A program made the position numbers and the translations under genes. Below, piece by piece: positions 46,819 to 57,686 of a stretch of DNA of 64,000 nucleotides. Numbering within the stretch: position 1 is the stretch's first letter; each line of letters starts with the position of its first letter. Under the pieces are notes generated by a model. That model worked only from the letters and a program-made list of their open reading frames with translations, was not told the origin of the DNA and made no database searches. This stretch comes from Abelmoschus esculentus. Its lineage: Eukaryota > Streptophyta > Magnoliopsida > Malvales > Malvaceae. The stretch spans positions 7,877,001-7,941,000 of the forward strand of contig JAUCBN010000043.1 in the NCBI GenBank assembly GCA_035048815.1, read 5' to 3'.

Positions 46819-49800
46819 TCAAGATAGACTAGTTAGACCTAACTCTCTCCTAAGGGTCCAAAAACTCTCTTTGTCTAAAGGTTTAGTAAAGATATCCGCT
46901 AATTGGTTTAAGGTGTCAACAAACTCTAAAACAACATCATCTTTAGACACATGATCTCTAATGAAGTGATGTCTAAGTTCTATGTGTTTGGTTCTAGAGT
47001 GTTGAATGGGGTTCTTAATAAGACATATGGCAATAGTATTATCACATTTTAGAGGTATAGTTTCTACCTTAATGCCATAATCTAAGAGTTGTTGCTTCAT
47101 CCAAAGGACTTGAGCACAACAACTCCCTAAGGATATGTACTCCGCTTCGGTGGTAGATAGAGCTACACTATTTTGTTTCTTAGAGAACCAAGATATGAGC
47201 ATACTACCTAGGAATTGACATGTTTCGGAAGTACTTTTCCTATCTATCTTACAACCTCCATAATCCGCATCCGAATAAGCATGTAGATTAAAGGTAGAGT
47301 CTTTAGGATGCCAAAGACCTAAACAAGGTGTGTCTCTAAGGTACCTAAAAATTCTCTTAATGGCTACTAAGTGTGATTCTCTAGGACTAACTTGAAACCT
47401 AGCACACAAGCAAACACTAAACATAATATTCGGTCTACTTGCGGTAAGGTAAAGAAAAGATCCTATCATTGATCTATAAAATTTAGAATCAACACACTTA
47501 CCTCCTTCATCCTTGTCAAGCTTAGTTGATGAGCTCATAGGAGTGGCTTGAGGTTTCACATTCTCCAAGCCAAACTTCTTGAGCATATCCTTGATGTATT
47601 TAGCTTGATTGATGAAGGTGTCATCCTTCCTTTGCTTGATTTGGAGTCCCAAAAAGAATGAGAGCTCCCCCATCATGCTCATCTCGAATTCACCTTGCAT
47701 TAGCTTAGAAAACTCTTGACAATAATATTCATTAGTAGATCCAAAAATAATATCATCAACATAAATTTGAACTACTAAGATGTCATTTTTAAACCTTTTT
47801 ATAAAAAGTGGAGTGTCCACCTTTCCATTTTCAAAACCTTTTTCAATTAAGAAATATGAAAGCCTTTCATACCAAGCTCTAGGAGCTTGTTTCAAACCAT
47901 ACAAAGCTTTAGTAAGTTTAAAAACATGATTTGGAAACTTTGGATCTTTAAATCCCGATGGTTGTTCAACATACACTTCTTCATTTATAAAACCATTTAA
48001 AAAGGCACTTTTGACATCCATTTGAAAAAGCTTGAAACCATGATAACATGCAAATGCAAGTAACATTCTAATGGCTTCCATTCTAGCAACGGGTGCATAA
48101 GTTTCATCGAAATCTATTCCCTCTTCTTGAGTGTAACCTTGAGCAACTAATCTAGCTTTATTTCTCACAATGTTACCACTCTCATCTAGTTTGTTTCTAA
48201 AAACACATTTAGTTCCTATAGTGGATTTGTTACTAGGCCTATCAACTAATGTCCAAACATTGCTTCTCTCAAATTGATTTAACTCTTCTTGCATAGCCAA
48301 TATCCAAAAGTCATCATCTAAAGCTTCATTGATATTCTTAGGCTCTATGCATGAGATAAATGCAAAATGGTTCATTAATCTAAGAGAAGAACGAGTAGTT
48401 ACCCCTTTGGATGGATCACCCAAGATTTCACCATTTTTGACATACTTGAACTCCCTTGGGTAGCTCACTTCCCTTTCTTCAAGCTTTACATCTCCTAAAG
48501 CTTCTATTGGAGGATCTTGTGTTTCCTCATTGGTTGGAACCCCATCCACCTTTGATGTTTGTCCATCATCAATGGCTTCAATAATTCCTACATCATCATC
48601 ATCACAAGAATCCTTCCTAGGAAGGAGGTTATCATCGAAAACCACATGTATAGACTCTTCTACAACTAAGGTTCTTTTGTTAAAAACTCTATAACCCTTT
48701 GAATTTTTAGAATATCCAAGAAAAATAGCTTCATCACTTTTTGCATCAAATTTACCTAAATTATCTTTTCCATTGTTTAAAATAAAACACTTACACACAA
48801 AAGGGTGAAAATAACTAATGTTAGACTTTTTGGATTTTAAAATCACATAAGGATTTTTTTTCAAAATTGTCCTAATCATTACACGATTTATAATGTAACA
48901 AGAAGTGCTTGTGACTTCTGTCCAAAAATACTTAGGTAAATTGTTTTCACAAAGCATGGTTCTAGACAGTTTTTCTAAATTTCTATTTTTCCTCTCAACT
49001 ACCCCATTTTGTTGAGGAGTGCGAGGAGCCGAAAAATTGTGGTTAATCTCATTTTCATTATAAAAATTCTTAAAACCTAAATTTTGAAATTCGATTCCAT
49101 GATCACTTCTAATATGAGAAATTCTTTGATCAAGATCATTTTGAGAAATATTTGAAAATGTGATGAATTTTTGTAAGGCTTCATCTTTAGTACTCAAAAA
49201 TAAAACCCAAGTGTATTTAGAGTAGTCATCTACAATAACAAAAGCATATGATTTTCCACCCAAACTAGTAGTTCTAATAGGCCCAAAAAGATCCATATGA
49301 ATCAATTGTAAAACTTTACTAGTAGAAACATCATTAATGGACTTAAAAGAAACCCTCTTTTGTTTACCCTTAGCACATGCATCACAAATTTTATCTAAGG
49401 AGAACTTGAGCTTAGGTAAACCTCTAACTAAATTTTGGGAGGCTAGTTTCTCTAAAACAATTATGCGAGCATGTCCTAGTTTTCTATGCCATAACCAAGC
49501 ATCATTTTTATCACTAACAACTAAGCATGCATGATATAGGTTAATGTCATCTAGATGCACCATATAAATATTTCCTATGCGATGACCTATGAGCATTGTT
49601 CTATTGGATTCTATGTCTATTATTTTACAACCATGTTTATCAAAAGAGACATAGAAACCTTTATCACACAATTGACTAATGCTCAACAAATTATGCTTAA
49701 GACCATTAACAAGTAAGACATTTTCAATAAGAATAGAGGAGTGCTTACCAATAGAGCCAATACCCTCAATATGACCTTTAGAGTTGTCACCAAAATTCAC

Positions 49801-49887
49801 TACTCCACCACTTTTAAGCTCTAACTCCTTAAAACGTCCCTTGTCTCCGGTCATATGCCTTGAGCATCCACTATCAAGGTACCACAT
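46819..49887 (-). CDS. Pol polyprotein of the Sirevirus (1022 residues, uninterrupted)
   Basis: The frame begins inside the protease (WYLDSGCSRHMTG, Asp-Ser-Gly). It continues with the GAG-pre-integrase zinc segment (LWHRKLGH...CDACAKGK, ~130-178), integrase core (Asp199 in HMDLFGP, Asp262 in SDHGIEF, Glu298 in GVVERKNRN), reverse transcriptase (QMDVKSAFLNG ~624, YVDD 709-712) and RNase H (AYSDADYGGC, STTEAEYI). Protease-integrase-RT-RNase H order defines Ty1/copia. All catalytic residues I can locate are present and there is no internal stop. The ATG is the first in the open frame; the natural Gag-Pol junction lies further upstream, beyond a TAG and a frame change near 49900, so this copy is probably not expressed as a full polyprotein. 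Confidence 0.92.
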   Translation of the reverse strand: MWYLDSGCSRHMTGDKGRFKELELKSGGVVNFGDNSKGHIEGIGSIGKHSSILIENVLLVNGLKHNLLSISQLCDKGFYVSFDKHGCKIIDIESNRTMLIGHRIGNIYMVHLDDINLYHACLVVSDKNDAWLWHRKLGHARIIVLEKLASQNLVRGLPKLKFSLDKICDACAKGKQKRVSFKSINDVSTSKVLQLIHMDLFGPIRTTSLGGKSYAFVIVDDYSKYTWVLFLSTKDEALQKFITFSNISQNDLDQRISHIRSDHGIEFQNLGFKNFYNENEINHNFSAPRTPQQNGVVERKNRNLEKLSRTMLCENNLPKYFWTEVTSTSCYIINRVMIRTILKKNPYVILKSKKSNISYFHPFVCKCFILNNGKDNLGKFDAKSDEAIFLGYSKNSKGYRVFNKRTLVVEESIHVVFDDNLLPRKDSCDDDDVGIIEAIDDGQTSKVDGVPTNEETQDPPIEALGDVKLEEREVSYPREFKYVKNGEILGDPSKGVTTRSSLRLMNHFAFISCIEPKNINEALDDDFWILAMQEELNQFERSNVWTLVDRPSNKSTIGTKCVFRNKLDESGNIVRNKARLVAQGYTQEEGIDFDETYAPVARMEAIRMLLAFACYHGFKLFQMDVKSAFLNGFINEEVYVEQPSGFKDPKFPNHVFKLTKALYGLKQAPRAWYERLSYFLIEKGFENGKVDTPLFIKRFKNDILVVQIYVDDIIFGSTNEYYCQEFSKLMQGEFEMSMMGELSFFLGLQIKQRKDDTFINQAKYIKDMLKKFGLENVKPQATPMSSSTKLDKDEGGKCVDSKFYRSMIGSFLYLTASRPNIMFSVCLCARFQVSPRESHLVAIKRIFRYLRDTPCLGLWHPKDSTFNLHAYSDADYGGCKIDRKSTSETCQFLGSMLISWFSKKQNSVALSTTEAEYISLGSCCAQVLWMKQQLLDYGIKVETIPLKCDNTIAICLIKNPIQHSRTKHIELRHHFIRDHVSKDDVVLEFVDTLNQLADIFTKPLDKESFWTLRRELGLTSLS

Positions 49888-49907
49888 GTTTTGGCTTAGT
49901 TCAACCT

Positions 49908-50952
49908 ACAAACAAAGATTTAGTTTTTGATTTTTGGTACCCAAATCATTTTGGGTCCATTAGAGTTAGTTTTCAAAAGCTTGGTTCCCTTAGGAATCCA
50001 AGATGCAATGGCATTAACATCATTAGAAATAATGAGTTCCTTAGGAACCCATACACTCCTAATCTTCCTAAATCTAGTATGCCTTTGAAAACCTCTTTGT
50101 TTGTGGTTTTGAAAACTCTTTTTCTCATGGTTGGGTTTTGAAGAGCTTCCTTTTTCAAAAGTTGAACTACCAACCACTTTGATTTGTTCTTTGAGCTTAT
50201 TCACCACTTTATGGTGATTCTCACTCAAGCTAGAAATAAGGTTGTTCAAATCCATATTTTATTTTTGAAAGAATTTTAAATCATCATTTAAAACAACAAT
50301 CTTTTCTTCAAAATCCAAAATCGTTTTTGTCAAAGAATCGTTTTTCTCTTTTAAATCGGAAATAATTTTCTTGTTTTTCAAAACCGGTTATTTGAATTTC
50401 AAAACCAACTCATCATACACATCTTGTAATTCATCATATGCATCATATAATTCATCATATGTAAGATCACTACAAGATGGTTCAAGGGTTACCTTGGGCT
50501 CATCAAGAGTCATGAGACAAAGGTTGGCCACTTCATTGTCCTTATCGGATGATGACTCTTCATCACTCCATATGACAACATAAGCCTTTTGCTTCTTCTT
50601 CTTTTCAAAACCATTCCTTTTGTATTGTGGGCAATCGGTCCTAATGTGACCGAGCTTCTTGCATTCATAGCTAATGATTTGATCCTTCTCATCTTCTTTG
50701 TCCTTTGATTTAAATTCCTTCTTTGTTTGGAATCTCCTATTCCGGTTTGCCCTCATGAGTCTAGTGAATCGTTTGGCTACCATAGCCAACTCTTCAAGTT
50801 CATCCTCTTCACTAGTGTCTACTTCCTCTTGTGAAGCTTTAAGTGCAATCCCTTCCTTCTTCTTTTCAACTTCTCTCTTTTCAAGCTTCACTTCTTCCTT
50901 CTTCTTCTCTTCTTCTCTTCCTTTCTTCATGATCTCATAGGTAAGAAGAGAT
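49908..50952 (-). pseudogene. 3' part of Sirevirus gag (zinc knuckle and protease leader)
   Basis: This is the continuation of gag downstream of the solo LTR insertion. It contains LLTYEIMKKGREEEKKKEEV, a highly charged segment, a nucleocapsid knuckle and an acidic, Asp/Tyr-rich tail. The knuckle reads YECKKLGHIRTDC, and the first of its four ligands (expected Cys, codon 50670-50672) is Ser, so zinc binding is doubtful. A TAA lies near 50388; the frame is open again at 50255-49920 (GPKMIWVPK), then ends and shifts relative to pol. Confidence 0.75.
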
Positions 50953-52402
50953 TGTTGGGATCGTCGGCACACCCCATGATGCAGCGGAACAAAATTACGA
51001 TGGTCTTTCTAGTGATCCATATACGTTTAATCCAAAATTGGGAGGAAGAGATACGATAACTTACATTGGGTTTCTTGATAAACAGCAAAGACAACAACGA
51101 GATCTTCTGCAGTTACGATCGTTCAACAATCGAATCTTTAGCCTCCACGAATATCGTCTCGGCCTCTACTCAGTTCACCCAGTTGAGAGAGCAAATCTCG
51201 AAAAACTGTTTTTTCGTGATTCTAGGGTTTGGAATTCGGAATTCTATATTATGGCTGCTAGACCAAAGATCCTTTATATAGGTGTAACCCTAGGTATAAT
51301 ACTTTGATTCCGAATTTGTTTATAAGAAATAATTACTTTAATTATTTCCTTAAATTTCAGAATCTATATATTTAATTCGAATTTAAAAGGGATATAATTA
51401 CTTTAATTATATCCTTTATTAAAATTCAGGATTAAATATATTCTTCTTATACTTATATATATTTTTGCTCCTATTCAACCATTGGGTGTGACCCTGTAGG
51501 CTCATTGTAACGTTAGTAGTAATATTAGAACAATTCTAATATTACAAACAACGAGTGACATCTAGCAATATATCATTATCATCTAAGTTACAAGAGATCA
51601 TGATTCGATATATCATGTCCGTGACCAACTATGTTAATGTATTATATCCTTTTGTCATTTTATATCTTTAATAGGCACAAGTCTTGAAATAATCACACTT
51701 GTATAGCCTATTTTAATGTTTCTTGATATCTAGAGTGGACTACTTTTAATGAATAATTTGTGATATCTCATATCAACGTATTCAAGCATGGTCATGCATT
51801 TCTAGTCTCACTCAATCAAGTGGCCTTTGATATATTTTCCTATTATGTAGGAAGGACAAATCCTATCTTGATCATTCACATCTCACTACATACATTGTAA
51901 TATGTCCAATGTCAGTTTTTATAGTGTAACTAATTACGCGACACGTTTAACTGCATCAAAACATAAAACAACATATGTTGAGATAGTAATAATCTTAAGT
52001 CTAAGGACCATACATATAGTTGTCACTATAAGCAATATCGTGACCGTCACATAATAATCCAAGATATATGCTCATAGTGGGTCAATCCAATATATTATTC
52101 TCTATTAATATATTCATGTATTAATTCTGACATCTCTATGTCAATGACAACTCATTGTCATCAATTAATCACATGTTAGTCTTAAGCGTATTATTACTGT
52201 CCATACCCATAATAATACTTGACTAAGGATCTTTAAATAATAATACATATATTATTATATGGACCTTATTGTTTCTCAGTTTATGTTATACATTGACACA
52301 TATATCTGAAAACAACAATGGCAATGTCTTTATTCAATAAAATTGGTAAATAAAAGTATCCTTACAATCATCATATGATTGGTCTTTGGGCATACTCTAA
52401 CA
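50953..52402. repeat. Solo LTR inserted in Sirevirus gag (1450 bp)
   Basis: Plus-strand ends are TGTTGGGATCGTCGG and GGGCATACTCTAACA, flanked by GAGAT at 50948-50952 and 52403-52407. Removing it and one duplication rejoins the gag frame. The ends fit a copia-type LTR. CTTTATATAGG at about 51270 (plus strand) could be its TATA box, which would make it plus-oriented; I leave the strand open. No other copy is in the window. Confidence 0.88.
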
Positions 52403-53027
52403 GAGATCCCACAAGATCATCAAGCTTGAGAGTCTTGAGGTCTTTAGCTTCAATGATAGCCGTTCTCTTGCTATCTCAAGACTCGGGAAGAGAGTAGATT
52501 AGTTTCCTCACGAGCTTCTCTTCCGGTATGATCTCACCAAAACCTTTGAGGCCATTTACGATCACAGAAAAACGATCAAACATCTTGGTGATGTCTTCAT
52601 CCGGCTCCATCTTAAAATTTTCATAATTAAGATTGAGAAGACCATTCTTAGTTTCCTTGACGTCATTGGTTCCCTCAAAAGTTGTCTCCAATGAATCCCA
52701 CACTTCTTTGGCACTAGTACATGATGACATCTTGGAGTAGATGTCGGGACCAAGAGCACAAAAGAGAATGTGCAAAGCTTTATCATTGGTGGATATCCTC
52801 CTTTTTTCTTCATCGGTCATTTCATTTCTCTTTTTGGGCACTTGCCTATCTCCTTCTTGCTTCATTGGAATTGAGGGGCCACCTTCTATTATGTCCCAAA
52901 GAACATAATCGTTGGATTTGATGAACAACCTCATTCGGTTCTTCCAATAAGGGTAGTTGTCACCATTGAAGAAGGGTAGCTTTGTGATGGAGTGAGACTT
53001 GTTCCAACTTCCGGAAGTAGAGGCCAT
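52403..53027 (-). pseudogene. 5' part of Sirevirus gag
   Basis: It starts at the ATG of MASTSGSWNKSHSITKLP, 74 bases after the PBS. The capsid domain has FNGDNYPYWKNRMRLFIK, TSAKEVWDSLETTFEGT and a final KLIYSLPES, typical of copia gag of the UBN2/DUF4219 type. One TGA after LPES (52476-52478) breaks the frame, which then runs on to the solo LTR insertion. An in-frame ATG at 53093 lies just beside the PBS and is unlikely to be the start. Confidence 0.85.
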
Positions 53028-53100
53028 TGGATATGACTTGTAGATATGATCAACACTCCTTGGATCTTTTTTGGTGGATGTGAATCCCTTCAAAGATCTA

Positions 53101-53112
53101 GCTCTGATACCA
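53101..53112 (-). promoter_or_regulatory. Primer binding site of the Sirevirus (initiator tRNA-Met)
   Basis: The minus strand reads TGGTATCAGAGC, two bases inside the LTR edge at 53115. Confidence 0.88.
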
Positions 53113-53114
53113 AT

Positions 53115-53566
53115 TGTTGAGTTGATGAATCAATGGAATTGGCCAAGAAGGGGGTGAATTGGTTATTTAAATTTTTGGTGGAAGATTTTTCGGTGAAAAG
53201 ATGGAAAAATTGAGACAAACGAATTATAGTGGTTTAAGCTTCGGAACAAGCTCTACATCCACTACCTTAGCTCTCACTAAGGATTTTGAAACCAATTCAC
53301 TAAATGAATTCAATCTTTTTCTAGGTTCAAGGGATAACCTTTACAAACAAGCCAATTTTCTACCCAAAATTGACTTGACCCTCACAAGGATTACAAGAGA
53401 TAAGAATGGGCTAAAAGAATTCTTTCACAAGATAGATATTCCCCAAATACAAACAAACTCTCCCCAAACTCATTTACAATGAATCAAATTGAAATTACAA
53501 GAGTTGGGAGTCAAGATATGCAATGAAAGCTTTGGAGTTGGATTATTGAGCTAGGATGATGCTTGA
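53115..53566 (-). repeat. 5' LTR of the Sirevirus, truncated
   Basis: 452 bases homologous to 43204-43655; the chromovirus LTR begins immediately after GATGCTTGA. The missing part should follow the chromovirus, right of the window. Confidence 0.88.
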
Positions 53567-54132
53567 TGTAACCTCCTTAGCCCGGCCTAGATGGAACCGA
53601 CACTAACGGGTTACACGGGGAATATCGAACCAAACCCGCGAAGGTCTGATTCGATAAACAACCCTGCAAACTGATATATTTTTTTCTTATCTAGATGCAT
53701 AATTAATTCCCTATGTATGTCGGGTTTACGCGTAACGAGAATGGAAACATTCGGACCACAATAGGTCATTCAACTCCCATATAAAACGTAAGGACCAAAA
53801 CGCAAATAACTTTAATTCCTATAATAAACCGGAACTTCAATCTACCCAAGTCCAATTAAACATGCACAGAACACGCACATTAAAATACAAATGAATTAGA
53901 TCATTATAGCATCATCAATGTCGTGTTTCAATGTTTAGGGACCTAATTGTAAAGCTCACAAATCAAAAGGACTAAAACCAACATTAATTAACCAATACGA
54001 AATTAAGTGAACATCATGCATCAAGGTGATATTACAACTCAAAATGGTATACATGGCATCTATATTCAATTACGGAAGAATATCCGCTCTAATGTGCGTT
54101 TACAACACTCAAATTGTCACTTTTGGGTCAGA

Positions 54133-54312
54133 GGTATCGATACCTTTGGTATCGGTATTGATACCCTAGCATGAAGCTTATAAAATAGGCCTTCGAAGCT
54201 CAGTGGTATCGAAACAGCCTTAGGCAGTATCGATACCCTGGAGACCGTTCGATGCCGCCCAAAATTATGCCTGAGGTACCGATACCTGTCCTAGGGGTAC
54301 CGATACCCCTGT
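54133..54312. promoter_or_regulatory. TATCGATA palindrome cluster in the chromovirus 3' LTR
   Basis: It includes an exact GGTATCGATACC (54133-54144), GGTATCGGTATTGATACC, GTATCGATACCC and two GGTACCGATACC copies. It is identical in the 5' LTR (63041-63220). Confidence 0.8.
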
Positions 54313-55100
54313 TCCAGAAGCATAAATCGACCCTTTTCAAGGGTAGCATACAACCCAAACATGTCCACCAATCATTCCCAACTATATGCATACTTCCCTA
54401 GTCCCAACAAGCAATTAAATCATGCAATCACCAACATCAAAAACCTCAAAATACCTATAGGCATGCTTCCTAAGTTATGATTAAAAGCAAGAACATTCAT
54501 GCATGTACATGCTTCAAACAATCCAAAACAATATCACAGTTCATCAAACCAAAATCAAGGCAATATAAGGTCTTATTACAAGTCATTAACCAAAGCAAAA
54601 CACACTCTCATAAGGGATAGGTTTACACATTGCCGAGCCCCTATTTAATTGCCAAATTATACCTAAAATGTGAGGTCTTTTCCCCTTGGTCTTCTTGCTC
54701 CGAAAGTAGCCTCAAATGTCCTTATTTTTTTCTGCAAAGATGAAAAGAGAGATTAAGCAAGACATGCTTAGTGAGGTAGCTCTAAACAAGATCATCAATG
54801 CATAAGTTTAAAATCACATTTAAATCAAAACTTGTAATGCTTCCTAGACATCAACCATGATTATATTACCAAGACATTTCCTTGAGTATGCATAACAAAA
54901 TCAAAGTGTTTTATAAGTAGTGCACAATGTTCCAAATCATTCCATGTATACATATTGGCTTTCTAATGATCACTTGTTATGAACTTAAGTTCACCGAATA
55001 CGCGGATCCATTGTTTTAGAGACCCTTGGTCTCGTCATGACACAAAGTCACCATTGACATGACACGAAGTCACCAACATCAAAAACAAAACACATATTGG

Positions 55101-55790
55101 AATGTGCGTTTACAGCACTCAAATTGCAATTAAAGCATGCAATCACCAACATCAAAAACCTCAAAATACCTATAGGAATGCTTCCTAGGTTATGATTAAA
55201 AGCAAGAACATTCATGCATGTACATGCTTCAAACAATCCAAAACAATATCACAATTCATCAAACCACAATCAAGGCAATATAAGGTCTTATTACAAGTCA
55301 TTAACCAAAGCAAAACACACTCTCATAAGGGATAGGTTTACACATTGCCGAGCCCCTATTTATTTACCAAATCATACAAAAAATGTGAGGTCTTTTCCCC
55401 TTGGTCTTCTTGCCCTGAAAGTAGCCTCAAATGTCCTTTTTTTTCCTGCAAAGATGAAAAGAGACCTTAAGCAAGACATGCTTACTAAGGTAGCTCTAAA
55501 CAAGATCATTAATGCATAAGTTTAAAACCACATTTAAATAAAAACCTGTAATGCTTCCTAGACATCAACCATGCTTGTATTACCAAGACATTTCCTTGAG
55601 TATGCATAACAAAATCAAAGTGTTTTATAAGTAGTGAACAATTTTCCAAATCATTCCATGTGTGCATATTGGCTTTCTAGTGATCACTTGTTATGAACTT
55701 AAGTTCACCGAATACGTGGATCCATTGTTTTAGAGACCCTTGGTCTCGTCATGACACAAAGTCACCACAGACATGACACGAAGTCACCAT
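55101..55790. repeat. Tandem duplication inside the chromovirus 3' LTR, second copy
   Basis: It repeats 54091-55080 with a few percent divergence but lacks the segment equivalent to 54117-54410, which holds the palindrome cluster. In the 5' LTR the sequence passes from the first copy straight into the following CACCATTGTCAAGC sequence, so the duplication is specific to this LTR. Confidence 0.8.
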
Positions 55791-55831
55791 TGACATGACA
55801 CGAAGTCACCATTATCAAGCTATACCACGCA

Positions 55832-55918
55832 CGGTTGGACACGAAGTCACCCTTGTTACGTGTAGGCGACTCTACCACACACGGTTGGACACAAAGTCAC
55901 CCTTGTTACGTGTAGGCA
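55832..55918. repeat. Minisatellite in the chromovirus LTR, two units of 50 bp
   Basis: Two units begin CGGTTGGACACGAAGTCACC and end TTACGTGTAGGC, homologous to the four-unit array at 37041-37228. Confidence 0.8.
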
Positions 55919-57686
55919 TTTTTTTCCTTTATTTCCATAATATTTATAGTGCACTCAATCCTAATGACATGTCATTTGTATTCGAATCTAAAGTTAGTGT
56001 CACTAAGCCAATATCAATTCCAAATATGTATGTTAATTTGCTGCACATAATGCATCCATAATGTGTTCAATAAATGAACCGGAAGTCATGCCCAATGGCA
56101 CCATCAAATGTAAGGCAAATAGCCACATATTATTTCAATTCATTTCCATGCTTCCATAAATCATGAATGTCTTTATAAACCATGCATTTTCAGCAATAAA
56201 CACATGCATGCATCATTTCAAAATCATGATTATGCATTTCCAAAATCTCATTGAATCATTATCATAAATACCATCATCGAGAATAGCCGAAACTTACAAT
56301 AATGCATCAAAATCATTTACTTTACTTACTCTTGAACTATAGAAAGTTTTCACACCATTTCATAGTCCCCAAAACAGAACTGAACCATTGCGAAACACTT
56401 TTAACCCGAAATCACTCACCGACAAGCGAAACGAGCCCTCGCCGACGTTCCGACGGCAACACTAATGCACCAGTCACTTACGGACCTTCTCGCACTTCCT
56501 CTACAACATTAAAAACAGAGCATCTTCATATCATAACATGCTCAAAAAAGCAGCCACATCAAACCTCTCCGAAACTATCGAAAACCTAGCAGAAAAGACC
56601 GAAAACTAAGCCGAAACTTATCCGAAACAACATCAGCCCTTAACCTTATGAATCTAACATATAATCCACATCAATTATGAACTAAAAACACTTTCAAACC
56701 ATCCTTATACCTCCAGCAAAAGCAGAACACTTAAAACAGTCCCTAAAACAACCGAAAAACACCTTAAAACACCACCGATTACATTATTCCGGGATTAATT
56801 TGATGTTAACTCATTATAAGACTCAATCAATCATTTAATTGACATAATATCATAAATAAATCACCCTAATTCCAGCACTAAATGAGATCTAAAAAGATTT
56901 CACAAAAACCTCCATAAAACTCATAGATCTTGATTTAAAAACACAAAATTAAGTATCAATTATTGATTAGGAAGCCAATACTTGGGAAATTCAATAAAGA
57001 ACCTTAGAAAAAGATAAGAAATCAGAATTTTACCTTTGAGATTAACTCCACCAAAAAGATGAGAAATCCTCTCTTGATTTCCTTGAAAATGGATGTTGAT
57101 TTTGCAAAATTGATGAGTAGATTTTGTAGAGAATGAAAAGATGAGTAAAATGAATTAAATCTTGTTGAAAATGAATTAGAAATCAACAAGTAATTGAATA
57201 AATTTAGAGAAGAAGATGGAGTGAAAATGGAGAGAAAAGATGAGAAAATGGGAAGTTACGAAAGAAAATGAAAATAACTTTTTTATTAAAACTAATTAAA
57301 ACATATTTGGTGGATAATCTTTAATTAAATATAAATTGGGTTAATGGCCCTCTAAGGATTCTAAGTATGGTTTACTTTCCAATTTAGTCACTAAAAACCT
57401 TAATTTCCGAAAATTACCAATTAAACCCCTAAACTTTTCCAAAATTCACAATTTAGTCACTAATACAAAATTAAGCCTAATTAAAAATCAAATTAAGGCT
57501 CAATAATATTCCTTTAACTTTAAAACACCATTTTAATATTTTTTAAACCTTTTCACAAAATTATTACTTGTCCGATTAAATTATTATCATTTTAATTTTC
57601 TCGGAATTAATGAACCGAAGAATTCGATTCGACTCGAATCGAATCCCCAAACCAACACTCAAACTACTAACCCTAAAACCGAGATG

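Larger units (their letters stand above)
43204..53566 (-). mobile_element. Sirevirus-like Ty1/copia element
   Basis: Minus-strand order: 5' LTR (truncated at 53566 by the chromovirus), iMet-type PBS, gag (split by a solo LTR), pol in copia order (protease, integrase, RT, RNase H), an internal-promoter-like spacer, an envelope-position ORF, multiple polypurine tracts and the 3' LTR. A copia pol plus a downstream extra ORF plus multiple AAAGGGGGAGA tracts are Sirevirus features. The two LTRs differ at about 20 of 450 comparable bases by eye, so the insertion is not recent. It inserted into the LTR that starts at 42356. Confidence 0.88.

Noticed and set aside
51038..51307. 89-codon plus-strand frame in the solo LTR
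   Set aside because: It lies in a defined solo LTR; nothing supports coding.
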